In this document: one piece after another, positions 12,865 to 23,503 of the stretch | How positions within the stretch are numbered: the first letter of the stretch is position 1 | Layout of the letters: each line of letters opens with the position of its first letter | Origin: Epiperipatus broadwayi | Lineage: Eukaryota > Onychophora > Udeonychophora > Euonychophora > Peripatidae | NCBI GenBank assembly: GCA_028023455.1 | Contig: JAQFVV010001062.1 | Span: 56,025 to 120,024, forward strand | Direction of reading: 5' to 3' | DNA: 64,000 bases | The notes under the pieces: model-generated | Told to the model about the DNA's origin: nothing | What the model saw: the letters and a program-made list of their open reading frames with translations, nothing else | Database searches by the model: none | Position numbers and translations under genes: made by a program

Positions 12865-12930
12865 TTATTATTATTATCATTATCATCATCATTATTACTA
12901 ATAGTATTATAACTATAATAATGTAAACAG
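12865..12930. repeat. (TTA/TCA)n simple repeat
   Basis: Trinucleotide-type microsatellite abutting the 5' end of the 7.6-12.8 kb LINE. Confidence 0.85.
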
Positions 12931-15780
12931 TGCCCAACTCTGGACATACCAATACTACAAGCTTTTTAAATTTAGAATATATTAATTAAGGGTGAAATGA
13001 TAGATTTCATTTTCCTATGTTTTTTTTAATAATATCAAATAATAATGTAATTTTTAAAATGATGATATGATAGTCTGAAACATTGTTTTTTAATAATAAT
13101 GTGAATATTATTTTTGTGTGGTGTAAATATTTATAAAAGAAAGAGAATAATATGAAATCAAATAAACAATTTGTGTTCTCTTTCTTTATTAATTATATTT
13201 AATTACCAGTTTAATAATAGTTTTGAAAAAGTACTGAAAACAAAAAAAAAATTTCTCTTCTGTAAATAATTCAACAATTTTTAATTTTTTAAAAAAAGAT
13301 TAGGTAGGTAATGTTGTGTTGAATAGTATTTTTAAAAAGAAAGAAAAAGTATTAAAGTTTTAACCATTTTAAAAACTTTACATTAATTAGTTAGTTTTTT
13401 CTTTTCTCTTTATCTCTCTTTCCAAATAAAAGATAATTAAAAGATTAACTTATTTTTGGCATAAGAACTAAACAAGTACAGGAGATTTTTTTTACTTGTT
13501 TTGCAAAAAAATAAAAAATAAAATTAGGGAAATAACTGAACAATCATTTTTGTAAAAATAGACCTAATTGGTTAGGGTTTAATTTGGTCATGTAGGATAC
13601 AGGATTGTTTTAACAAATGAAAGATTGGGCAAATCGTTGAATCTTAATACCTTGTAAGAAGAGATATCTTGATCTAGCTGCTGAAGAAAACAGTAGGAAA
13701 AGTCTTGGTCCAACTATTGAGGAGAGCAGCAGCATTGATTTGAGGCGTATCTATTGAAGAGAGCAATAACAGTGATTTTTTATTCCGTTATTAATAAGAT
13801 TGAAGCTCAAATGTTTAAAAATGTTTTCTAAAATATGTGTTGAGCTTCGTTAAAATATAAACATCATCTCCATCCATATAACAGCTCACTAGAAAATGTA
13901 AAGGAAAAGAAGAATGTCTTAGAGGTAATCTGCAACAAGCCTTGTCTCCATTCAAAAGCAGGAATGTTTATTAGTCCGTCATAATAAATAATTAAAAAAT
14001 GGATAAAATCATTACATGTTAGCCTGTCTTAGAAATAAATAGAGAGAAAATTGCAGAAATATATTGTGTGAAACCTGAAAATATTGTATGGCAGAATGAA
14101 TAAATTATCTGTGCATAGAAACTTGGAATAAAAAAAGGTTCAAAAAAATCTACATGAAAACTGGAAATTACAATTGTCAAAGAATGACTCAAAAAATGAA
14201 AACCATGGTAAAGATATTTATGATGATGTGCACATTTCATCTTCGTGTATAAATAATTTTTTTTATAGAAATAACAATTAATAAAAATAAATAATTTTAT
14301 TTAATTTTTTTGTGAAATATGTTTTTTTAATTATTTGATTTTTTTCCTTAAAATTTCTAAAAAGCATTTTTACGTAATTTAATTTTGATTAAATATAACC
14401 TTTTCTTTTGAAATATGTTTTTTATTCATTTGATTTTCCCTCTCAAAATTATACAAAGGATTAAGCTAATTGATTTTTTTGTATCTGATTATGAAAAAGT
14501 TATTTTTAAACTTTTTGTTATTTGATAGAAAATAACTTAATGAATTAAAAGTCAATTAATTTAATGAATAAAAATAAATCATATTTTTATGAAATTATAT
14601 TTTTTTGATAAAAAAATGTATGTAAGAATTATCATATTATAATGTCATTTGTTTTTTTTTTATTATTAATAATCAGTTAATTTATTAAGCAATTGTTAAA
14701 AAAAATTTCTGTGTTAATATCTTTATACTTCCAGGTATCTGTTTTACAAATTGGCAATCTGTAACTTGATTTCATTACAGTCTAGTGTTTTAAGGATTTT
14801 AAATTATCCCAGTAAAATTATTTAAAATAGAATAAGCTGTTATATTTATCTTTCTCTTATTCATAATTGTGGTTCAAAGAGTCTTATAATCTTGGTCTGG
14901 CTTTAGAGAGCATAATGATTAGTTATATGACTGTAGAGATTATATTTGTATTTGGACATGTATTACCTTTAAAAATCATCAACTTTAATTTGTTATTATT
15001 AGAAATTAAGTTTTGAGTTGACCTGTAAACTGATACACATGACTCAGTATTTCAGTATTAATTTTATTTTTTATTGTGTTACATTGTGCATGAAGTTTGG
15101 CAATGGCTAGAAAAGTAATGTGTTTGTAATGTACTTTTTTAAAATCCAGCCATAAGAATGATTGTTGATTGTTGTTGACTGTTGAATGAGTTAATGATTA
15201 TTTTTCTTCAGTAATGCTAAGTATATTGTAGTTGTAGTTTATAACTTATTATTAGAATAATTACATATTGTTTAGTCAATGCTGACTCTCAATGGTGAAG
15301 CAATGGATCCAGAAGTCCGATCCATGCTTCACAGCCTTCTATAAACTTACCTATATTGTAAACCTGAGTTACGTTTATATCTAAGTATCAGCAGTGTTTT
15401 GCATTAAAAATAACATTAACACGTTTCATTTTGCTTATTTAACGGTTATTAAATTAGCCATTTACTTTAAATATTTCTTTTAAAATCAATCCTGTTTAAG
15501 ATTAAATTGTTATTAAAATTTCCTTTTCAAATTTATTAATCAAACATATATAAATGTCAAACGTGTATATATATATATGATTTAATGCAAAATTCTGTTG
15601 AACTAAAATGTTTTATTAAAGAAAAGAATAAGATACTTTTCTTTTAATTTTTGTTAAAATATGGCATGTGATTTTATTTTAAGATAAGCCTGCTAGCATT
15701 TCTAAAGTAATAGCATTTGTTCAATTAGTATTCCATTCAAGGCAATTAAAGATGGCCTTTTTAATTAAATCAAATTCGAA
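12931..15780. other. Unrecognised AT-rich stretch
   Basis: Long A/T-rich sequence with poly-A/T runs. I found no protein-like frame, repeat boundary, exon or RNA gene. The longest open frame (14019-14240, - strand) has a biased composition and no family resemblance. Confidence 0.5.
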
Positions 15781-15907
15781 GTTAAATGCAGAAATCAATA
15801 ACAAGAAATCAAAGTTTATTTTTGGCAAAAAGTTACTTCAAAACAAAGGAGCATAGGGGGCTTATCAAGATCTAAAATTATATGCAAAACAATAGAAGAA
15901 TATCTCC

Positions 15908-16345
15908 AGAAAGGTATAAAAAGAAGGGGAGAATAAAAGACTTGATTCTTCAGATTTTGTTTTTAAAATCTGTCAGATATGTTCGTAAAATTATTCAGAC
16001 CTTTGGCTTTCAAGACTGATTCTTCAGATTTTGGTTCCTGACTTATTCATAATGTGTTCCTGAAATTATTATTCAGATTTTGTTTTTAGAATCAGTCTTA
16101 TGCTTATTCATGCAGATCCTGTGCTTGAGATGATCCAGATTTTGTGCATTAAATTTTGTTCTTGAAGAAATAATGCTGAAATTCACCGAGATTCATTCGA
16201 AAATTATTATTCAGAGATTGAATCTGAATGTATTGCTAAACCTTGTTAGTAAAGTGATTGAAAAATGTATTTTTGAAGAGTTCTACTTCTTACTTCTACT
16301 GATCTGATTTCAAACATGCAACCCATTAAAATTTATATTAATTTG
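15908..16345 (+). promoter_or_regulatory. LTR-like stretch with TATA box
   Basis: A TATA motif (ggtataaaaagaaggg, about 15914-15929) is followed by repeated gattcttcagattttg words (about 15951, 16018, 16069). The stretch ends at atttggtggatgtgacc (about 16344-16360), which loosely resembles the start of a primer-binding site (TGGTG...TGACC). Together this looks like the R/U5 side of an LTR, possibly BEL/Pao-like. No matching second LTR or gag was found, so the call is tentative. Confidence 0.3.
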
Positions 16346-16585
16346 GTGGATGTGACCAGGTATGGTGGCTAGGCACAACAGCTTTGCCTCCTGTCGGGGT
16401 ACTAAATCCATTAAAATGCTGTATGTGTCAAACCAAAAGTAAACCCGAACTGTGAGCCATATCTGTGCCCTTCGTGTAAAAATGCTGCATATTTCAAATC
16501 CTTTTGTCTAGACAAATCACTCTACGTGCGAATCAAGCCACGAACGTCAAGGGAACTGGATCAAAGGAACAAGAACTGGTAATTT
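16346..16585 (+). other. GC-rich patch of unknown nature
   Basis: This block is visibly more GC-rich than its surroundings. One frame (stop at 16407-16409, open to the taa at 16580) contains closely spaced cysteines (NCEPYLCPSCKNAAYFKSFC), reminiscent of a small zinc-binding fold. The frame ends at a gg|taatt that could be read as a weak splice donor. I cannot assign it. It may be the leader or gag start of a retroelement, or an exon. Confidence 0.3.
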
Positions 16586-18300
16586 TATGTATCTCCTCAT
16601 GAACTTACTTTACCTTTGATAAATACCTTTCGTTAATTGTTTCTTTAATTTATATTTATAATGTAACTGTTTTTCTTGTATTAGACTAATATTAGCTTTA
16701 TATTTTATCTTTCGTTTGATCATCTATTTTATACTTAAATTTTTCCTCTTCGCTATTCCTCATTTAGTGTGTTATAGAAATGTTTTCTTGTTTCATTGCA
16801 GTGTAAGTTATTTTTCATTTAAAAATCTTTCCAATTTAAAAGAATATCTGTAATTTAAATACTAGTTAAGTTTCCTTTTGTTTTCCAACTTGTATCTCCT
16901 CGATAACGCTTACTTTGTTCACCTTTAGCCCCATAGTTAAATATTAGTTATTTATAGATGTCTTTAAATATTTTAAAATTGGTTATAAAGCATAAAGCAA
17001 CTAGAAAATGCTTCGTGAAAGAGTTATTTTTAATTTTGCCTTATCGAGGGGACTCGAGTTAATAATTTATTTAAATTGGGAAAATAATACTTTTTTTTTA
17101 AATACTTAGACCGCAAAATATTATGTAATTGCCATCCACCTTATTGCAAAATTATTTATCAGTAATCAATCAGGGAATAGAGGAGATAGTAAAACATTTC
17201 TAATATTTTAAAATTACGTTTATTAAAATGTATTATTTAAACTAAAAGCTTAAGTCTTCTAATGTTATTTTAATCTTTTATTAGCTTAACCTTTTATATT
17301 ACATGCCCAATGATTCAAGCATGCACAAACACTTAATTCATATTATATTTTATGCACATTTAACTTAGTTAGTTCCGTAAGTATTCTAGTCCATTGTTTC
17401 TCCCTGTTGCTAAGCTTGAGCCGGGTTATAGAATAATTTATGCATGTCTTGGATATTTTGTTGGTTTGTGGTTAGACTCGAAAATAGATGAATAGGGCAG
17501 ATGCCTTAGTATTCTTGATTTTTATATCTCACATATGAGTGGCCTCGAGGTACTTTTGCCTAGTATTCGAACTGGCTTAAACCAATAGACATCATTCGAC
17601 CGGCACAATGGTGTATGCTTCTTTTATATTATTCAATACTCATCCATTATTATCATCATCATCATCATGATCATCATCATCATCATTATTCATATTATTA
17701 TTATTATGTTTCAAAAGGCATTTATTGTCTCAAAAGAATACAACATTAGTGGTTACATAGTAAATTAACTGCTACAAGTAAAAATATTATTATTATTTAA
17801 TAAAAACATTCATAATAATGTTAACAATAGGAAAAATCATTTTGGATACTCTTCATTAACTTTTAGTAAGAATGGAAACATACTTCACTTTGCAATGATT
17901 TAAAAACTCAATATATCTGCTAGGTTGAATAATTATAATTTTATTGGAGTCTTTGCTGACATTTATTTAATATAAACACAAACAACAATAGGCATTTGCT
18001 TTATAATATGCCAATTAATCTTAATTCAAATAATGTTAAATTACTTTTTGAAAATAATTTAAGAACGAATATAGTTTCCCATAAAGTTAATATAAATAAT
18101 ATTAAGATTTCCTGCTTTTATATTTCTACACAAAAAACACATTACATTAATATCTCCTAATTTACTCCTTGCAGTGCTTTTATTTATTATTTATAAAACT
18201 TTGGCTAATTCCTTAAGATTTTGACTGAATTTATCTTCTTATCTTTTTCTCTCTCTTTTTATTCACTTTATTTTCATTATTTTGCTGAATAATATGGTGT
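16586..18300. other. Unrecognised AT-rich stretch with (CAT)n
   Basis: AT-rich sequence with no recognised gene. A (TCA/TTA)n microsatellite lies at 17641-17707. Confidence 0.5.
17641..17707. repeat. (TCA/TTA)n microsatellite
   Basis: Long run of atc/att triplets. The following words (tgtttcaaaa...atttattg) resemble those after the triplet run near 3085, suggesting a shared retroelement tail. Confidence 0.8.
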
Positions 18301-18560
18301 GTCTTTTTTGTTTTTATAGAAATGTTAGAGGGATGTGAATTAAATGGGCCCAAATTAAACAATTTTTTAAAAAAATGCAATACTTTGATCTTATATTTTT
18401 TACAGAAACATGGTTAAATCAACAATTTCCTTATTGTTTTTGTCTTGATGGTAGAATTAATATTTTACAAATTGACAGATCTATGGAAAATATTACTTGA
18501 AAAGGTGGCACTTTTATTGTTATTTATAAAGATAATAGAGATTAGAAAAACACCCCTACA
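18300..18560 (+). pseudogene. Decayed LINE endonuclease, N-terminal part
   Basis: Hand translation gives NVRGM, a stop, then KWAQIKQFFKKMQYFDLIF continuing into FTETWLNQQFPYCF and DGRINILQIDRS, later KGGTFIVIYKD. These match the N-terminal half of LINE APE endonucleases (NVRGL..., FLTETWL, RxDR..., RGGG). Internal stops make it non-functional. It appears to be the first part of the LINE continuing at 21.6-23.4 kb. Confidence 0.65.
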
Positions 18561-18771
18561 TATTCACTGTATAAAATTATAACATTTTGAGGAAAACTCT
18601 CTTTTTATAAATACAAAGTTTTTTGAAAAAATAAAATTAATCCACTTTATCTTTTTTACTTAAACATCTATGTATAGGCAAATCTTACCTATTTAAAAAT
18701 GAGTGTGTGAATGATCTCAATTAATCACTTTTAATTTTATTCACAGTATATTATTAAATAACATAGAAAAA

Positions 18772-18905
18772 GAGAGGATTTTTCAAAATATTATAATTTC
18801 ATACAGTGTATGTGTATGGAGATGATTTCCTAATGACTGTTATAATTGAACACAGCTCTTGATAAATAAACGACTTGTCATATATATATTTAATATTACA
18901 TCTAA
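18772..18905 (+). repeat. ~130 bp repeat, unit 1 (others at 21232-21365 and 21524-21640)
   Basis: Three blocks share 'aaaatattataattt', a taatg(a/t)ctgtta block, a 'taaataa' block and usually an ending in tatatatttaatattacat. The order is the same in each, and divergence is moderate. They lie on either side of the ribozyme array and may be internal repeats of the decayed LINE. Confidence 0.55.
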
Positions 18906-19087
18906 TTTGGGCTTTACACCATCAGACTTTCAATGATATGGATGGCTGGAAAGTTGGAGGTTGGAGTAGATTGAAGCCTGTCCATTAAAGTGTGAAGATT
19001 TGCTATCTTAATATAAAGTGAGCACTGATTTTATATATATGTGTGGGAGATGATAATCTGGACCAACTGATGAGTGCTGGTTTAGTA

Positions 19088-19108
19088 TAATATATATATA
19101 TATATTAT
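19088..19108. repeat. (TA)n at left edge of the ribozyme array
   Basis: A (ta)n run directly abuts the first repeat unit. A matching run lies at the right edge (20894-20909). Confidence 0.85.
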
Positions 19109-19255
19109 ATGAAAAACAAAAACAAGTTTTATATACGTAAAAACCTGCTATTGCTTGTATTAATGATCAATAGATGGAGCTTTACCAAGACCTCCAAACA
19201 AGTGCATTTGTTTACATAAATGTCAGAGTCAATATTCACTGTCTCTTTCATTTTG

Positions 19256-19313
19256 CTCCACCCTCAGATCAGGTGATTTCAAACTGATTTGCTCTCATCA
19301 GTGAGGGATAGAA
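19256..19313 (-). ncRNA. Hammerhead ribozyme motif, left arm, unit 1
   Basis: Read on the - strand: helix I strand CCCUCA (19307-19302), core CUGAUGA (19301-19295), helix II GAGC/GUUU closing loop AAAUCA, core GAAA (19280-19277), helix III AUC-ACCU-GAU, then C17 at 19267 and the second helix I strand UGAGGG (19266-19261). An outer helix UUCU/GGAG follows a small internal loop. Predicted cleavage is 3' of 19267 on the - strand. Helix II is weakened by G-U pairs. The layout is type I with a very short helix III, as in animal retrozymes and PLEs. Confidence 0.8.
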
Positions 19314-19669
19314 GTTAGAAACTAGACCTAAATATTAACTCCAAGCGTTTATGCAAAACGTTTCTATCAGTTTGCAAGCATGAATTTTTTAGACACCTAA
19401 ATGTCTTCAAACTCAGCCTATCAAACTAGATAGCTATATGGGTCTGATATCAGTTCAGATTCTCCACATAGTGAAAGCTTCTGCAATCTATATCATTGCA
19501 AGAAAACTTTAAAGGTACATTTATGAAAAACAAAAACAAGTTTTATATACGTAAAAACCTGCTATCGCTTGTATTAATGATCAATATATGGAGGTTTACC
19601 AAGACCTCCAAACAAGTGCATTTGTTTACATAAATGTCAGAATCAATATTCACTGTCTCTTTCATTCTG

Positions 19670-19727
19670 CTCCACCCTCAGATCAGCTGATTTCAAGCTG
19701 ATTTGCTGTCATCAGTGAGGGATAGAA
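19670..19727 (-). ncRNA. Hammerhead ribozyme motif, left arm, unit 2
   Basis: Same architecture on the - strand: CCCUCA (19721-19716), CUGAUGA (19715-19709), GAAA (19694-19691), helix III AUC-AGCU-GAU, C17 at 19681, UGAGGG (19680-19675). The first helix II pair is lost (C where G10.1 is expected), leaving three helix II pairs. Predicted cleavage lies 414 nt from that of unit 1. Confidence 0.78.
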
Positions 19728-20018
19728 GTTAGAAACTAGACCTAAGCGTTTATGCAAAACGTTTTTATCAGTTTGCAAGCATGATTTTTTTAGACACCTA
19801 AATGTCTTCAAACTCAGCCTATCAAACTAGATAGCTATATGGATCTGATATCAGTTCAGATTCTCCACATAGTGAAAGCTTCTGCAATCTATATCATTGC
19901 AAGAAAACTTTAAAGGTACATTTATGAAAAACAAAAACAAGTTTTATATATGTAAAAACCTGCTATCGCTTGTATTAATGATCAATAGATAGAGCTTTAC
20001 CAAGACCTCCAAACAAGC

Positions 20019-20034
20019 GCATTTGTACAAATGC
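20019..20034. repeat. Perfect palindrome at the array centre
   Basis: The sequence gcatttgtacaaatgc joins the two inverted arms. Complementarity extends outward for most of about 870 bp on each side, so single-stranded forms could fold into a long hairpin. Confidence 0.9.
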
Positions 20035-20338
20035 ACTTGTTTGGAGGTCTTGGTAAAGCTCTATCTATTGATCATTAATACAAGCGATAGCAGGTTTTTA
20101 CATATATAAAACTTGTTTTTGTTTTTCATAAATGTACCTTTAAAGTTTTCTTGCAATGATATAGATTGCAGAAGCTTTCACTATGTGGAGAATCTGAACT
20201 GATATCAGATCCATATAGCTATCTAGTTCGATAGTCTGAGTTTGAAGACATTTAGGTGTCTAAAAAATTCATGCTTGCAAACTGATAAAAACGTTTTGCA
20301 TAAATGCTTGGAGTTAATATTTAGGTCTAGTTTCTAAC

Positions 20339-20396
20339 TTCTATCCCTCACTGATGAGAGCAAATCAGCTTGAAATCAGCTGATATGAGGTTGGAG
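20339..20396 (+). ncRNA. Hammerhead ribozyme motif, right arm, unit 1
   Basis: CCCUCA (20345-20350), CUGAUGA (20351-20357), helix II GAGC/GCUU with loop AAAUCA, GAAA (20372-20375), helix III AUC-AGCU-GAU (20375-20384), A17 at 20385, then UGAGG (20386-20390). Position 17 is A rather than C, which is allowed (UH) but usually slower. One helix I pair is lost. Predicted cleavage is 20385/20386. Confidence 0.78.
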
Positions 20397-20746
20397 CAGA
20401 ATGAAAGAGGCAGTGAATATTGAACCTGACATTTATGTAAACAAATGTGCTTGTTTGGAAGTCTTTGTAAAGCTCCATCTATTGATCATTAATACAAGCG
20501 ATAGCAGGTTTTTTACGTATATAAACTTGTTTTTCATAAATGTACCTTTAAAGTTTTCTTGCAATGATATAGATTGTAGAAGCTTTCACTATGTGGAGAA
20601 TCTGAACTGATATCAGACCCATATAGCTATCTAGTTTGATAGGCTGAGTTTGAAGACATTTAGGTGTCTAAAAAATTCATGCTTGCAAACTGATAGAAAC
20701 GTTTTGCATAAATGCTTGGAGTTAATATTTAGGTCTAGTTTCTAAA

Positions 20747-20804
20747 TTCTATCCCTCACTGATGAGAGCAAATCAGCTTGAAATCAGCTGATCTGAGGGT
20801 GGAG
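20747..20804 (+). ncRNA. Hammerhead ribozyme motif, right arm, unit 2 (best copy)
   Basis: All elements are intact: CCCUCA (20753-20758), CUGAUGA (20759-20765), helix II GAGC-AAAUCA-GCUU (20766-20779), GAAA (20780-20783), helix III AUC-AGCU-GAU (20783-20792), C17 at 20793, UGAGGG (20794-20799). Outside a small internal loop, UUCU (20747-20750) can pair with GGAG (20801-20804), giving a bipartite helix I as in natural, fast-cleaving hammerheads. Predicted cleavage is 20793/20794, 408 nt from the previous site. Confidence 0.85.
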
Positions 20805-20893
20805 CAAAATGAAAGAGACAGTGAATATTGACTCTGATGTTTATGTAAACAAATGCGCTTGTTTGGAGGTCTTGGTAAAGCTCCATCTATTGA

Positions 20894-20909
20894 TCATATA
20901 TATATATAT
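20894..20909. repeat. (TA)n at right edge of the ribozyme array
   Basis: The last partial unit breaks off in gatca and runs directly into (ta)n. Confidence 0.85.
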
Positions 20910-20929
20910 TGGTGATTATTTATCTTTTC

Positions 20930-21025
20930 TACATGTGTGTGGTCATGTGCTTTGGTTGTATGAGATAGTGTGGAGAGTTAGTGAGTGCTTGAAAGTCTGA
21001 GTTCAAATCTCCTATACTATCTAAT
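20930..21025 (+). mobile_element. Possible tRNA-derived SINE fragment
   Basis: A tRNA-like stretch ends in a B-box-like gagttcaaatctcc with a degenerate A-box region upstream. There is no clear tail or target-site duplication, so this is a weak call. Confidence 0.3.
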
Positions 21026-21231
21026 ACAAACAGGCATTATATTGTAAAAATTTTACAAATGTCATTTATAAATATATAGTGAATGGAATTAAAAGTGATT
21101 AATTAAGACCTTCATGGTCTCATTTATAAGTGCTTAAGATTTGCCTTTACATATATGATTTAATAAAAAAAGATAAAGTAGATGTATCTTATTTTTTCAA
21201 AAACCTTTATCTTGTGCTTAGAAAAAAAAAG

Positions 21232-21640
21232 TATTCCTCAAAATATTATAATTTTATACATTGAATGTGTAGGGGGAAGATTCCCATAATGTCTGTTATA
21301 AATAAACACAGTGCTTGCTAAATAAATAATTTGTTATCTATATATATTTAATATTACATTGCATGCAGTGCAATGCTAAATAAATAATTTGTTATCTATA
21401 TATATTTAATATTACATTGCATGCAGTAAACTGTAAAAGTTTCATAAACATTATTTAATTAATATATTGTGAATGAAATTGGGATTCATTTTACTTTTTA
21501 AAAGACATCTTTTGTTTAGAAAAAGAAATTATTTTTTTAAAACATTATAATTTTATATGTTTAAGAATAATTCCCTAATGTCTGTTACAAATAAGCATGG
21601 TGCTTGAAAAATAAATAAGTTGTTTTATATTCATAAAGAT
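21232..21640 (+). repeat. ~130 bp repeat units 2 and 3, with a 58 bp tandem duplication
   Basis: Units at 21232-21365 and 21524-21640 match the one at 18772-18905. Between them, a block starting tgctaaataaataa and ending in cattgcatgcagt is repeated exactly with a 58 bp period (first copy from 21316, second from 21374). Confidence 0.65.
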
Positions 21641-21831
21641 ATTTTTTATAAAGATCTTCATTTTACATCTTTTCTTTGTGAACATACATGGTGTAAAATT
21701 ACCTTGAGTCACAATTTTAGATTTATCTTATGTAATATTTATCTTAAACCCACTTTGTCACTGTTGGAGTTTGATTATTTTCTGACATCACTTAAATATG
21801 TTTTGATTGGCTATAATAATGTTATTATTAA
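21640..21831 (+). pseudogene. Decayed LINE endonuclease, middle part
   Basis: An open piece reads HKDIFYKDLHFTSFLCEHTW, then CKITL...FRFILCNIYLKPTLSLLEF. This fits the central APE-endonuclease region (E-x-WCKL, F-I-x-G-x-IY-x-PP). It is interrupted just before the GDFN-type motif by the 275 bp insertion at 21832-22106 and resumes after it. Confidence 0.65.
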
Positions 21832-22106
21832 ACCTTTAAACATCACATGATCACATGATAGTTTTGTAGTCATGTAGAGATAAAAGGTGGCTGCTGGAGG
21901 ATTGCATTAGATCCTAAGATCTAGGTGCAGTGCTCTCTGATCCAAAGCTCCTCACTGATGAAGGCCACAAGCCAGAAACTAGTTTGGGATATTGGATGAA
22001 TAGGCACTAGATAGGGATTTTATGCACAAGCCTTCTGACATCCATTGATTACTCTGTCTTGCTTTGAGTGGCACTAATGTATGGAAAGAGTTTTACTTAT
22101 TTTACA
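21832..22106 (+). mobile_element. 275 bp short retroelement with 14 bp TSD and hammerhead-like motif
   Basis: The insert is bounded by a perfect 14 bp direct repeat, aatgttattattaa (21818-21831 and 22107-22120), inside the LINE endonuclease, whose frame resumes after it. The insert has no coding frame. It contains a CUGAUGA-hairpin-GAAA motif (annotated separately). The long TSD indicates retrotransposition-type insertion. I do not recognise the family. Confidence 0.7.
21948..21988 (+). ncRNA. Candidate hammerhead ribozyme in the 275 bp element
   Basis: CUGAUGA (21955-21961), helix II GGC-CACAA-GCC (21963-21973) with flanking A bulges, GAAA (21975-21978), then a self-complementary ACUAGU (21978-21983) as a very short helix III, U17 at 21984, and UGGG (21985-21988) pairing with CUCA (21951-21954) including one G-U. 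Helix III would have only a 2 nt loop, so activity would probably need a dimer. Helix I is short. It is weaker than the 19-21 kb motifs. Confidence 0.45.
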
Positions 22107-23390
22107 AATGTTATTATTAATGGTGACTTAAATATTTCAAAATTATTTTGGGATATAATTATGACACACTATTTTTTTTGGTTCCTAAATCTCCTAAAAT
22201 ATTAGTTTTGTAAATGTTTGGAATGTAAGCAATATAAGTCTTTTGTTAATACTTCTTATTGTACTTTGGACTATGCTCTATGCAATTTACCAGTAGTTTA
22301 CAATTTTTACTTTGTTTCTGTTAATTTTTTTTATAAATACACATCATCCACCTACTGACTTTTCTATTAAGATATATCACTTAGAAGTTAATTATTCTAA
22401 TACTATTTCAAAAAGATTATAGGAAAGGTTTTTATGAATTGATTTTATAAAAATTTTTTTATAGTTAATTGAAATTTATTATTTTTCTATAACAATGTGC
22501 ACCATTGTTTATATTATTTTTTTACCCATTTTTAATAGTTTTATTGATTTATATATTTATAATAATTGTTTTTCCCATAAGGGCTTTTCTTGTTGGTTTT
22601 TATACACTCTCATTAATATTATTAAGAGAAAATCATACCATTGCAGACTCTATTTTAACAGAATATTTTTTTATAATAATTTTATTAGTTTCAGAAGATT
22701 GGTTAAAATATGCTTATAAAAGAGATTTACAAAAGTATATTAAAACTATTGAATTTAAAACTTCTTTTAACCCTAAAGAATTTTGGCATTTTATTAATAA
22801 CTGAGGCTTGGTTAGGAAAAAAGTTCAAGCTACCATAGTTTCATGTTAATTGCAGATAACTTTTCTGAACAATTTGCAGGCTTATATTCATCATATCACA
22901 TAACTTCTTCAAAAATTATCTTGTAATTCTGCTATTGTTCATTGCATGATTGATTATATCTCTGGAGATTATGTTATTGTAGCCATCAATTAACTTAAAA
23001 CCCATTCTAGTTGTAGAAAATTATAGTATTTATTTCTTTATTTATAAAGGTCTAGCTGGATTTATTGCAGCACCTCTTGCTTTTATTTTTAATTGATCAT
23101 TTAATTTTTATGTTGTCTAGTGTTGTTAAATGTGCCAAAATGATGGCAATTTTTTTTCTGTTTTACATACTATTGCTTAAACTTTGAAAAGGTGTGTTTA
23201 GTAAAATCATTTCTTTTTCACAACATGTACAAAAAATATCATTAATGAAAATCATGTATAATGTACATATAATTGTACAGTAATCAGCAATGTTAATCAA
23301 ATTTATATAATAAATAACCATTATACTTGAAAAGCCTTTGTAACCTGTCAAAATCTTTGTAAAACATTAGTAAAGCCTATCTAATACATC
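22107..23390 (+). pseudogene. Decayed LINE, end of endonuclease and start of RT
   Basis: GDLNISKLFWD (about 22121-22155) is the GDFN-type catalytic motif, followed by a degraded stretch. Around 22690-22800 the segment SEDWLKYAYKRDLQKYIKTI, then NPKEFWHFIN, fits the linker before LINE reverse transcriptases. Near 22975-23100, VAINxLKTHSSC and AGFIAAPLAFIFN match the start of the RT domain. Stops and frameshifts are frequent, and no RT catalytic motif is visible before the simple repeat at 23418. Confidence 0.6.
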
Positions 23391-23417
23391 TTTTGTCAAT
23401 AAAGTATTTTGTTGAAA

Positions 23418-23471
23418 CATCATCATCATCATCATAATAATAATAATAACAATAATAATAATAATAATAAT

Positions 23472-23503
<32 letters not shown>

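Larger units (their letters stand above)
19109..20893. mobile_element. Retrozyme-like array: ~410 bp monomers in head-to-head inverted repeat
   Basis: The left arm has two near-complete ~400-415 bp units plus a partial one, with ribozymes on the - strand. The right arm has the same units in inverted order with ribozymes on the + strand. The arms meet at a perfect 16 bp palindrome (20019-20034, centre 20026/20027) and both are transcribable outward. Landmarks in every unit include aaaaacaagttttatat, cttgtattaatgatcaata, accaagacctccaaacaag, gataagattgatag-free but conserved gatatcagttcagattctc, and gtgaaagcttctgcaatc. Unit 2 of the left arm lacks 12 bp that both right-arm units keep, so the palindrome is not a simple recent fold-back. 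There is no protein-coding frame; short open frames here are incidental. Each full unit carries a hammerhead motif, and the distance between cleavage sites is 414 nt (left) and 408 nt (right). Confidence 0.85.

Noticed and set aside
19051-19080. Another CTGATGAG near the left edge of the array
   Set aside because: No GAAA strand and no helix I or III partner nearby.
19109-20893. CRISPR-like or satellite array only
   Set aside because: This is animal DNA with ~410 bp units and no spacers. Satellite alone does not explain the ribozyme motif in every unit.
20401-21000. Two similar short frames beginning MKEAVNIEPD / MKETVNIDSD
   Set aside because: They lie inside the hammerhead monomers. Similarity reflects the DNA repeat; the frames are not kept in the left arm or at 40.6 kb.
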